24,724 nt of DNA from a virus. The position numbers were made by a program, and so were the translations under genes. Location: IMG/VR virus record IMGVR_UViG_3300029319_000094, positions 1 through 24,724 of that record; one strand, 5' to 3'. Under the pieces are notes generated by a model that worked only from the letters and a program-made list of their open reading frames with translations, searched no databases and was not told where the DNA came from. Shown piece by piece: positions 1 through 6,600 of this stretch. Position 1 is the first letter of the stretch, and each line of letters starts with the position of its first letter.

Positions 1-3
1 AAT

Positions 4-756
4 ATGGAAGACTTATTGATTGACTTTCTTGATTCAAATGTAGAACCTATAAATATAGGTCAACTATATAATCAAGACTTTCCTATTTATCCAGGGGAAG
101 TACTAGTTATACAAGCACCACCTAAATCAATGAAGACTATGTTAATACAAAACTGGCTTTGTCAACTTAAAAGACCAACATATTTTCTTGAATTAGAAAT
201 GAGTTCAAGACAAATATACATGAGATTCTTACAGATACAGACAGGTATGTCAGAACAAGAAATACTTGACTATTACAGAAATAAAAGAAATGGTCTACAT
301 AAAGATTTTGAGTGGTTAACATTTGATACCAACAACTGTCATCCATTTGAAATAGAGAAAAGAATATCATCACTAGCACAAAAGCCTGAGATTGTAGTAG
401 TAGATCATATGGGTTTGCTTAATACTAATCATAAAGATGCTAACATGAAGATGGAAGAGATATCAGAAGGGCTAAGAACATTGGCTATTAGGCAGAATGT
501 AGTGGTAATAACTGTTTCAGAAATTAGCAAAGGTGCTATCAGAGAAGGCAATGTAAATGATATATCTGCTTCAAGAGGTAGCTTTAGAATTGCATACTCT
601 GCTAATAAAATACTATCATTGCATGCTGATAGAGATAAAATGGATGGTAATAGAATAAAAAGAATAAGGGTTAAGACTGTAGCTAACAGAGAAAAAGAAC
701 AATTAAATCTTAGTCTTAGATTAGATGGTCTAAACATGATACAGGAAGGATATTAA
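4..756 (+). CDS. DnaB/SF4-type replicative helicase ATPase, possibly 5' partial
   Basis: This is a RecA-fold ATPase resembling the C-terminal domain of DnaB and other hexameric replicative helicases, which unwind DNA at the phage fork. Visible landmarks: a P-loop position at residues 38-45 (APPKSMKT), FLELEMSS at 61-68 matching the DnaB SLEM motif, Walker B VVVDHMGLL at 131-139 (D134), VVVITVSEISK at 167-176 matching DnaB motif H3, an RGSFRIAYSANKIL arginine-containing motif near 191-204, and a terminal VKTVANREKE stretch matching the DnaB KNR segment. The P-loop keeps K44-T45 but lacks the usual glycines. The reading frame is open to the window edge (only one codon precedes this ATG), so an N-terminal domain could lie outside. 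The stop overlaps the next start as TAATG. Family assignment is fairly sure; helicase activity is inferred. Confidence 0.75.
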   Translation: MEDLLIDFLDSNVEPINIGQLYNQDFPIYPGEVLVIQAPPKSMKTMLIQNWLCQLKRPTYFLELEMSSRQIYMRFLQIQTGMSEQEILDYYRNKRNGLHKDFEWLTFDTNNCHPFEIEKRISSLAQKPEIVVVDHMGLLNTNHKDANMKMEEISEGLRTLAIRQNVVVITVSEISKGAIREGNVNDISASRGSFRIAYSANKILSLHADRDKMDGNRIKRIRVKTVANREKEQLNLSLRLDGLNMIQEGY

Positions 757-1247
757 TGTCAAAGAAAAGAAGTTTCATAGATATAACAACTGATATAGTA
801 ATGGCTAAAGATGACTTTAGCCTTACAGACCAAGAGATAAAAGAAAAGCTAGCAGGTTTATATACTGAACTTTCTAGAAAAGAAGACGGTGTGTATTGGT
901 TTTATAAAAAGCTAGACAAAGATATTGAGCTTGCTAAAGAATATAAAGAAAAGATAGAAGAAGAAATAAAGAAAAGACAAACAGCTCAAAAAAATCTAAA
1001 AAAACTAGTAATAGAGGCAAACAATACTGTTGATAAAATGCCTAAATACTCTGATTTTAATCCAATAAAGATTATGGAATCAACATCTGTTAATATAGTA
1101 GATGAATCTATAATACCTCAAGAATATTGGGTAGAACATAGAGTAGTAAAACTAGATAAGAAGAATCTACTCAAAGACCTTAAAAAAGGTAAGAAGATAG
1201 AAGGAGTAGAATTAAAGAAGAACCCTTATGTGAAAGGACTAAAGTAA
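756..1247 (+). CDS. Siphovirus Gp157-like protein
   Basis: This 163-residue protein resembles the phage Gp157 family, which is commonly found in replication/recombination modules and has been linked to phage resistance in streptococci; its biochemical role is not settled. Residues about 25-90 are strongly charged helix, probably coiled coil. The C-terminal part has the family's recognisable sequence: IPQEYWVEHRVVKLDKKNL at about 122-140, then a lysine-rich stretch ending in IEGVELKKNPY. The start ATG overlaps the helicase stop (TAATG) and is preceded by AGGAAGG, so start and translational coupling are clear. Its place between the helicase and a DUF932-like gene fits a recombination or replication accessory role. 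Confidence 0.7.
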   Translation: MSKKRSFIDITTDIVMAKDDFSLTDQEIKEKLAGLYTELSRKEDGVYWFYKKLDKDIELAKEYKEKIEEEIKKRQTAQKNLKKLVIEANNTVDKMPKYSDFNPIKIMESTSVNIVDESIIPQEYWVEHRVVKLDKKNLLKDLKKGKKIEGVELKKNPYVKGLK

Positions 1248-2065
1248 TGAATAATATTAAAAACCCATTTGCAGAAATTAAAAAAGTACCATTGTATGGA
1301 GATGATCTAAAGTCTTCTGCATATTCAATACAAATAAAAGATGAATTAGATTATAGTAAACCTTGGAATGAAGTAGGAATAGTTAGCAAAGATTATATGT
1401 TAGTTAATAATCAGCATATTACAGATATGGTAGAAAGTGTAATTAAACAATCAGATATAGATTTTGCTATAGATAAAACATTTTTCAATGGTAAACAGTT
1501 TATTAGATCATACAAAGCTGTTGATGAAATAGATGCAGAAGTTAAAGTAGGAGATAATCTAGGTGTAGGTGTAATGGTTAATAATAGCTATGATGGCACA
1601 ACATCTGGTAGGTTCTCTATCTTTGCATACAGGTTATTGTGTAAGAATGGTATGATGTCTAAGAAAATATTTCAAAGTTATAGATTCAAACATACTAATA
1701 AACATGAGAACTGGGCAGAAGAATTAGAAAAAGCTGGAGAAATTCTTCAACATGCTAAAACAAATGTTAAGCAATTTGCTACAACTTGTAGTAAGTTAAC
1801 TACTGATGCAATAACAATAAATGATATTGGTAAGATTAGAAAAAATTATTTACCAAAGTTATCTGTATCAGCATTTGGGCAAGTAATAGATCAAATATAT
1901 AATGATGAGTACTATAAAGAAGATCAAATAATTACATCTTGGGATCTTCTTAATGCTTGCACTCATGTTCTTTGGCACAAAGAAAAACAAACAGTAGCTG
2001 ACTATAAGAATAATGATTATGTCACTACCTCTTTGTTAAACTACAGTAAAGAACAACTTAATTAG
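1247..2065 (+). CDS. DUF932-like phage/plasmid protein
   Basis: This 272-residue protein looks like the DUF932 / phage-plasmid-like family. The supporting pattern is an N-terminal sequence about returning to a wild-type stretch (VGIVSKDYMLVNNQHITDMV), a central GVMVNNSYDGTTSGRFSIFAYRL segment at about 108-130, followed by LCKNGMM and a helical region with HTNKHENW. Family members often sit in replication or recombination modules next to recombinase-type genes, but no reaction has been established for them. The start overlaps the preceding stop as TAATG. It ends just before the inverted repeat at 2076-2147, the first non-overlapped boundary of this operon. The family call is from pattern memory, not a search. 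Confidence 0.65.
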   Translation: MNNIKNPFAEIKKVPLYGDDLKSSAYSIQIKDELDYSKPWNEVGIVSKDYMLVNNQHITDMVESVIKQSDIDFAIDKTFFNGKQFIRSYKAVDEIDAEVKVGDNLGVGVMVNNSYDGTTSGRFSIFAYRLLCKNGMMSKKIFQSYRFKHTNKHENWAEELEKAGEILQHAKTNVKQFATTCSKLTTDAITINDIGKIRKNYLPKLSVSAFGQVIDQIYNDEYYKEDQIITSWDLLNACTHVLWHKEKQTVADYKNNDYVTTSLLNYSKEQLN

Positions 2066-2075
2066 TTAACAGAAT

Positions 2076-2147
2076 TAGGGGCTGGATATCCTCCTTGATT
2101 ATTTATCGCACAAGCCACAACATCCAATCAAAAAAATCCAGTCCCTA
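2076..2147 (+). ncRNA. Candidate structured RNA: 12-bp stem displaying an anti-SD-like loop
   Basis: TAGGGGCTGGAT at 2076-2087 pairs with ATCCAGTCCCTA at 2136-2147. All 12 pairs are Watson-Crick except one G-T at 2081/2142. The 48-nt loop (2088-2135) begins ATCCTCCTTG, so the CCTCC core would be displayed rather than buried. It lies directly after the DUF932 stop and overlaps the unusual N-terminal part of the HNH reading frame. A tRNA was considered and rejected (no T-loop, no cloverleaf). It could be a regulatory RNA, a 5' leader structure of the HNH mRNA, or a DNA-level inverted repeat. No transcript evidence is available. Confidence 0.45.
2078..2096 (+). other. 16S rRNA 3'-end-like motif with anti-Shine-Dalgarno core
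   Basis: GGGGCTGGATATCCTCCTT matches the 3' terminus of bacterial 16S rRNA as I remember it (GCGGCTGGATCACCTCCTT in many alphaproteobacteria) at 16 of 19 positions. The match includes GGCTGGAT and the whole anti-SD CCTCCTT. In such an AT-rich genome a match of this length is unlikely by chance. The 5' ten bases form one arm of the stem at 2076-2147 and the anti-SD falls at the beginning of the loop. Function is unknown: possibilities are pairing with SD sequences, a ribosome-related decoy, or a trace of recombination with an rRNA gene. Confidence 0.5.
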
Positions 2148-2559
2148 TCATACTAGAAAGAGATTAAGTATTAGAAAAAGTACAGAGAAAAAAAGTAAAC
2201 AACTAGGAATAAACTATGGAACAGCATCTAACAGATTAAAAAAGATGCTGTTTTTTAGTCTTGTTCAAAAGTTGGAACTTAATTATTGTTTAAGATGTGA
2301 AGAAAAGATAGAAAACTATAAAGAACTTTCTATTGATCATATAGAACCATGGCTAGATAAATCTAATGATTTGTTCTGGGATATAGATAATATAGCCTAT
2401 TCTCATCTGTCATGCAATTCAGCTAAACAAGCTACATCTATAAGTAATCATCCTAGTTATGTAGCATATAGCATGGGATGCAGATGTGATGCATGTAAGA
2501 TGTGTAAGAAGATGTACATAAAGTACAATAAATGGAGAAAAGATTATGAAAATAGCTAA
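2095..2559 (+). CDS. HNH endonuclease with zinc-binding cysteines (start uncertain)
   Basis: The protein is an HNH nuclease that cuts DNA with a metal ion. Numbered from TTG at 2095: a helix-turn-like region QLGINYGTASNRLKK at about 36-50; a CxxC at C65/C68; the HNH core D81-H82 with IEPWLD, N99, H104 and C107-N108; and a C-terminal GCRCDAC element (C129, C131, C134) followed by a basic helix, a combination seen in many free-standing phage HNH proteins. The start is a puzzle. The conserved part begins by about residue 33, yet no ATG or GTG lies upstream of it in frame. TTG 2095 has no SD and sits inside the 16S-like motif; the first ATG (2245) would cut off the conserved region. Initiation may be at TTG, at a rarer codon such as ATT, or be unusual. 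Confidence 0.75.
   Translation: MIIYRTSHNIQSKKSSPYHTRKRLSIRKSTEKKSKQLGINYGTASNRLKKMLFFSLVQKLELNYCLRCEEKIENYKELSIDHIEPWLDKSNDLFWDIDNIAYSHLSCNSAKQATSISNHPSYVAYSMGCRCDACKMCKKMYIKYNKWRKDYENS
2220..2252 (+). terminator. Terminator-like hairpin inside the HNH coding region
   Basis: AACAGCATC at 2220-2228 and GATGCTGTT at 2244-2252 form a perfect 9-bp stem with a 15-nt loop, followed by more T residues to 2256. The form is that of an intrinsic terminator, but the segment also encodes the conserved GTASNRL part of the HNH protein, and the loop is long and A-rich. It could stop a short RNA begun near 2070, or be incidental. Low confidence. Confidence 0.25.
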
Positions 2560-2638
2560 ATGTATGATATGTAATGAAAATGTTTATATATTAAACTGTC
2601 ATTATCAATGTCAAAATTGTGGTTATACCATGGATTGA
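2546..2638 (+). CDS. 30-residue zinc-ribbon microprotein
   Basis: A short ORF encodes 30 residues with two cysteine knuckles: C6-x2-C9 and C18-x3-C22-x2-C25 followed by GYTMD. This is the pattern of a small treble-clef or ribbon that binds one zinc ion. GGAG at 2534-2537 lies 8 nt before the ATG, and the start overlaps the end of the HNH gene by 14 nt, matching the tight packing of the operon. Its role is unknown; such phage microproteins often bind nucleic acid or a host protein. After the TGA stop the frame remains open for 27 more codons with an acidic, protein-like sequence, so the stop may be recent or read through. Confidence 0.5.
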   Translation: MKIAKCMICNENVYILNCHYQCQNCGYTMD

Positions 2639-2648
2639 GAGGAAGACA

Positions 2649-2664
2649 TTGATCAGGTTGATCA
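2649..2664 (+). repeat. Tandem TTGATCA pair
   Basis: TTGATCA occurs at 2649-2655 and again at 2658-2664, one helical turn apart (9-nt period). Each contains the palindrome TGATCA. It lies between two small ORFs and could be a protein-binding site, but it also falls in the possible readthrough extension of the zinc-ribbon ORF (encoding DIDQVDQ), so it may simply reflect a coding repeat. Confidence 0.2.
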
Positions 2665-2684
2665 AAATGAAAGAGAAATAGTAA

Positions 2685-2861
2685 ATGTCAAAGTTTCCAA
2701 AGAGAAAATTACAGAAAGCTAATAAAAAGAAAAGTATATATAAAGATAATAACACAAGTCATCAAAGAAGATTAAAAATAGCTAAAGAAGCTGCAGGTAA
2801 CTGCTGGTGGATAAAAGCATTTTTAACAATGTATCCAAATAAAATTAAGAAGCAATCCTAA
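2685..2861 (+). CDS. Small basic hypothetical protein (58 aa)
   Basis: A 58-residue ORF starting MSKFPKRKLQKANKKK is very rich in lysine and arginine in its first half, then has KIAKEAAGNCWWIKAF near residues 31-46. I do not recognise a family. Basic composition suggests nucleic-acid binding, but that is inference. The upstream AAAGAG-like sequence is only a weak ribosome site. It fills the gap between the zinc-ribbon ORF and the next gene, and its stop lies within the hairpin at 2857-2877. The ORF being real is moderately likely, because the block otherwise has no empty stretches. Confidence 0.45.
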   Translation: MSKFPKRKLQKANKKKSIYKDNNTSHQRRLKIAKEAAGNCWWIKAFLTMYPNKIKKQS

Positions 2862-2877
2862 AACATTGTGTTTTGGG
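2857..2877 (+). promoter_or_regulatory. Short hairpin and TATAAAAT upstream of the 84-aa gene
   Basis: CCTAAAACA (2857-2865) pairs with TGTTTTGGG (2869-2877), nine pairs including one T-G, around a TTG loop. No T-run follows, so it is a poor intrinsic terminator. TATAAAAT at 2879-2886 follows at once and resembles a -10 element, although the bases at the -35 distance (TCCTAA) are a poor match. This is one of the few true intergenic spots in the left block and could be a processing or promoter site. Confidence 0.25.
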
Positions 2878-2898
2878 GTATAAAATAAGGAGAAGAAA

Positions 2899-3153
2899 AT
2901 GGCAGGAAGTAGATGGAAAGACCTAGGAACAGGTTGGTTGAATAGATGGAAAAAACATGACCCTAGTGTAAAGAATAGTCCATTCTTTAAAGGCACTGCA
3001 ACAATAGAAGGTAAAGAAATGTTAATGACTGGTTGGATAAAACAAGGTAAGTATGGAAAAGAAGATCAATCAGTATTTATAAGCTTTACAGAAGAGTCTA
3101 AACAAAATGAATCTAATAATACTAAAGCAGTTTCATTAGAAGATTTGTTCTGA
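2899..3153 (+). CDS. Small protein with acidic-aromatic tail, possible ssDNA-binding type
   Basis: This 84-residue protein has an N-terminal aromatic/basic segment (residues 5-20, several Trp and Lys), a beta-rich middle (about 28-66, including KGTATIEGKEMLMTGWIKQG) and a C-terminal tail ending SLEDLF. The acidic tail with a terminal Phe recalls single-stranded DNA-binding proteins such as T7 gp2.5 and bacterial SSB, whose tails recruit partners. The small size and beta-rich core would fit an OB-like fold, but no signature proves it. The start is well set by AAGGAG at 2887-2892. It overlaps the next nuclease gene by one base (TGATG), so both are probably made together for replication or recombination. 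Confidence 0.6.
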   Translation: MAGSRWKDLGTGWLNRWKKHDPSVKNSPFFKGTATIEGKEMLMTGWIKQGKYGKEDQSVFISFTEESKQNESNNTKAVSLEDLF

Positions 3154-3527
3154 TGCCTAGCCCTAAGAGCAGCAAGGCAAAAGGAAGGAAACTGCAAAAC
3201 ATGGTCAGGGATGCACTGAGAAGTGCATTTCCTGATCTTGAAGAAGATGACATAAAATCACAAACTATGGGTATGACAGGAGAAGATATTGTATTATCAC
3301 CTGCAGCTAGAAAAGTTATACCTTATAGCTTTGAATGTAAAAATGTAGAAAGACTACAGTTTTGGTCATCGGTAGATCAGTGTGAAGTTAACTGCAAAGA
3401 AGGACTATCTCCTATACTTGTAGTAAAGAAAAATAGAAAAGATCCTTATGCATGCATACCTATAGATAAATTTATTGAATTGATTAAGGAGTTAAATGAC
3501 AGACAGAGAATGGAAAAAACTAACTAG
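3153..3527 (+). CDS. PD-(D/E)XK-type phage nuclease
   Basis: This 124-residue protein matches a small phage nuclease family of the PD-(D/E)XK fold, probably a Holliday-junction-resolvase-like or repair endonuclease. Visible features: the basic N terminus SKAKGRKLQNMVRDAL (residues 7-22), the conserved GMTGEDIVLSPAARK at 40-54 giving catalytic D45 (with E44), then SFECKN at 59-64 giving E61-x-K63, and VVKKNRKDPYA near 96-106. These form the metal-binding and lysine sites expected in the fold. The length is typical of the small phage members. The start overlaps the previous stop (TGATG) without a strong SD, implying coupling. Substrate preference cannot be read from sequence. Confidence 0.75.
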   Translation: MPSPKSSKAKGRKLQNMVRDALRSAFPDLEEDDIKSQTMGMTGEDIVLSPAARKVIPYSFECKNVERLQFWSSVDQCEVNCKEGLSPILVVKKNRKDPYACIPIDKFIELIKELNDRQRMEKTN

Positions 3528-3663
3528 ACACATGGAATTAATTAAAAAGAATTTATTTACTTTAAATGATTCCAGATTACCACAAAGAACAAGAGATATG
3601 ATGGTACAAAGAATAAAAGATAGAGAAGTTGAAAGAAGTAAATTAATACAGAAAAAATCTTAA
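3496..3663 (+). CDS. Small charged hypothetical protein (55 aa), last gene of the left block
   Basis: This ORF of 55 residues begins MTDREWKKLTRHMELIKK and is strongly charged and helical (RTRDMMVQRIKDREVERSK). No family recognised. A perfect AAGGAG at 3486-3491 sits 4 nt before the ATG, and the start overlaps the nuclease gene by 32 nt, so it is very probably translated. Its TAA (3661-3663) interlocks with the stop of the convergent virion gene (3660-3662 on the other strand) in the self-complementary TTAA. No terminator separates the two transcripts. Confidence 0.6.
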   Translation: MTDREWKKLTRHMELIKKNLFTLNDSRLPQRTRDMMVQRIKDREVERSKLIQKKS

Positions 3664-6600
3664 TCATCTTTTACAGCATTAACTATTGAAGGGCTAACAG
3701 CTCTAAATACTAATCTCTCAGGACCTTGTAAAGGCAGTAACGGTGTTACTCTATTTAGGAGGTCCTGTTCTTTTTCTTCTTCATGACTATCATTTAATAA
3801 TTTTACTAACCATGTCATTAGATCAAAAAGTTCTCCTGTTCCATATCCTACTATTGGAATACTTTTTACTTTCCAACTTATTTCTTCCATTGTATCTTCT
3901 TCATCATCATTATTTAAATATGCATATATTAAATATATAGGTAATGCTAAAGAACTTGCTATACTAGATTTTATACCTTGAACTAATTTTAAAGGATTTA
4001 CTGGTGAATCTAATCTATGTAATAATGTTCTAACAACAGGTCCAAGTGTTGAAAATAATAGTACTTCTATAAGTGTAGTAGTAAACATTTGAATCAATAT
4101 TAAATTTCTTAATTTAGCTAACTCAGGATTTCTTTCCCATAAAGCATCTATTTTTTCTTGTCTTGATTTAATAATACCTTTACCTGATATATAGCTAGAA
4201 TATGATAATGGAATTGAAGCACTTACTATGTCTTTTAAATCTTTACCTATAAGTTTAATTAATTTTAAAACCTCTTTTCCATGCAATCCATTTTTTGTTT
4301 TAATATCTAATGATCTATAATAATCTCTAAATAATCCTATTTCTGATCCAAATTTTTGTTGAGTATATGTTGTAAATCTAGTATGTAATCCACCAAAGTT
4401 TCTATTATACTGACCTAAAGTAGAGGTAGTCATCATCATGTCTACTTGTGCTACTTGCTGTCTTGATAGTTTAATTATTAAATCTATATCTTTATTTAAA
4501 ATATCTAACTGTTCAGTTGTTAACTCATTATTTCTTTTTTTTCTTAAAGCATCAAATATATCTAAACCATCTTCTCTATTATTAATTAATAACATTCCAC
4601 TATCTTGCATCATTTTCATAACAATAACAACAGTTTGTGATCTCATACCTTTTTCTTGTTTAGACATAGTAGCAAAATCAACAAAACCTTTTGCATTTCT
4701 TTTAACCCAATTATTTACAGTTTCATATAATTTTGTCTTTTTTCTAGATATTTTTTGAAAAATATTAATATCTTTTGTAATTGGATAAGAAGAAAAGTCT
4801 CTTGTTATAGCCCAGTTTGCATAATTATTTACAATATGTAATAATTTATTTTCTTTATCAGCTTTTAATTTAGCTTTTAAATTTGCAGGTAAATCAGGAT
4901 CTTTTAATATATTTTTTATAGATGTTTCTAATAATTTTTTTACACCTGGAACTTGTTTAACAATATTAGTAATTTTATTTTTTAATTTTTTAAAAGCTAC
5001 ATCTTTGTTCATGCCTTTAGATAAATCATTATGATACTCTAAAGTATATTGTGTTATTTTAATAGCTTCTTCTCTAGTAGTAACTTCTATTTGTGATAAA
5101 TCTCCAAATAATTCAGATGAAAAATAATCTGTCCAATCTGTAACACCTGAAGCTGCAACAACTTCATCTATTTCTTTTGTATATTCTTCATACATTTCAG
5201 CTGCATATTTTTGTCTTTCAGCTGAATAAGCTATCATTTTATTAAATATAACAGATCTTTGCAATACTGCAGTTCCTATGCCACCTAAATAACCACCTGT
5301 AAAAAATGAACTTAATATTCTACTATATTTATTAGCTTTCCATTCATTAATTTTAATTCCTGTTTTTTCATAAATTGTTCTAACAGTATTGCTATTACTT
5401 AAATTATATCCAAAAAAGTTACCTTTTAAATCTGGACTACTTAATACTGCTTTCATCTGTTCTAAAGCATAATCAACAGTTATAGGATTTGTAGAGGTAT
5501 TAAATCTGTTTGTTTTATCTGTTCCAGATAATCTAACTCCACCCATAACTTCAATTGCTAAATTACTTTTTTCTAATGTTTGATACATTCTTTTTAAATA
5601 ATTGTCATAAATATTTTTACTAAGCTTCATATTTCTAATATCAAAAGAATTTGAAATATTTCTAAAGTTTGCAGCATTTCTAGGACTATAAGTATTTTTA
5701 CCAGAAAATATGTCAATATCTTGATCATTAAACATAGCTTGACTTCTTTGTATTTTTCTTATAGATGCTTCAACTTTTTTCTTAGAATTGTTTAATGATA
5801 TTCTAACTTCTCTTTTTGTTGCAGTTTTTAAAGCTTCATTAATACCTTTTAAATCTTGTTCTTTATCATATAATAAATTTTGATACATAAAAAATATGCT
5901 ACTATTATCATACTCTATAGGAAAACTATCTTTCTTTTCTAATATAGTTGACTCACCTGTTAAAAATGGGTCAGTAAATATTAATCCACCAAATGTATCT
6001 TTTAAAAATACAATAGAATCATAATCTTCATCAAATATTTCTTTATTAGTATTAGGATTTATATTGCCTGTTTTTACAGCATCAATTATAATATTTAAAT
6101 ACTTTTCATTATTTCTTGTATTAGGAATCCATCTATTTATTTCTTTTATATAATTTTGTCTTAATAATTCAAACCTTCTTTTTAAATCTTGAAATACTTT
6201 GTTATGAATATCTCTTCCTTTATCTATCTCCCTACTCATATTAATTAAATTATCTTGATTTAAATTATTAGTTAATAAATTATCATATAAATCTTTAGCA
6301 TTTAATACAAATCTGACAGAGTCATCTAAATAAATTTTATCTTTTAAATCTTGTTTTTGACTACTATTTAAACTTTTACCATTAACATAATCTTTCATGC
6401 TAATAGGTTTACTATAATTATAAACTATATCTTTAGTAAGTTTATATCTCCAAACTTTATTTTCTTTGTCATAATAATAATACTCTGGATTAAATTTTTC
6501 TTTTGGATCTACTACAGGCTCATAATTAGAATGAATCATTACAGATGATTTTATATTATTATTTTTTATAAATTTTGCTCTTTCATCTGGAGATAAAGAA

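Noticed and set aside
167-737. Minus-strand open frames opposite the helicase gene
   Set aside because: The plus-strand frame has clear helicase motifs; the opposite frames have Leu/Ser/Phe-rich shadow composition.
2076-2147. A tRNA gene, since a 7-bp acceptor-like pairing and 72-nt length fit
   Set aside because: There is no TTCRA T-loop, no D-arm or anticodon arm pairing, and the stem continues to 12 bp.
2879-2886. TATAAAAT as a T4-type late promoter
   Set aside because: It deviates from TATAAATA, occurs in an AT-rich gap, and no other copy is found before other operon starts.
756-3663. Genome-wide reassignment of TGA to Trp, suggested by the split zinc-ribbon ORF
   Set aside because: TGA ends several well-supported genes (at 3151-3153 and 20310-20312) and Trp is encoded by TGG throughout.
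3640-3700. A bidirectional terminator at the convergent junction
   Set aside because: No inverted repeat with a flanking T/A run could be found by eye there.
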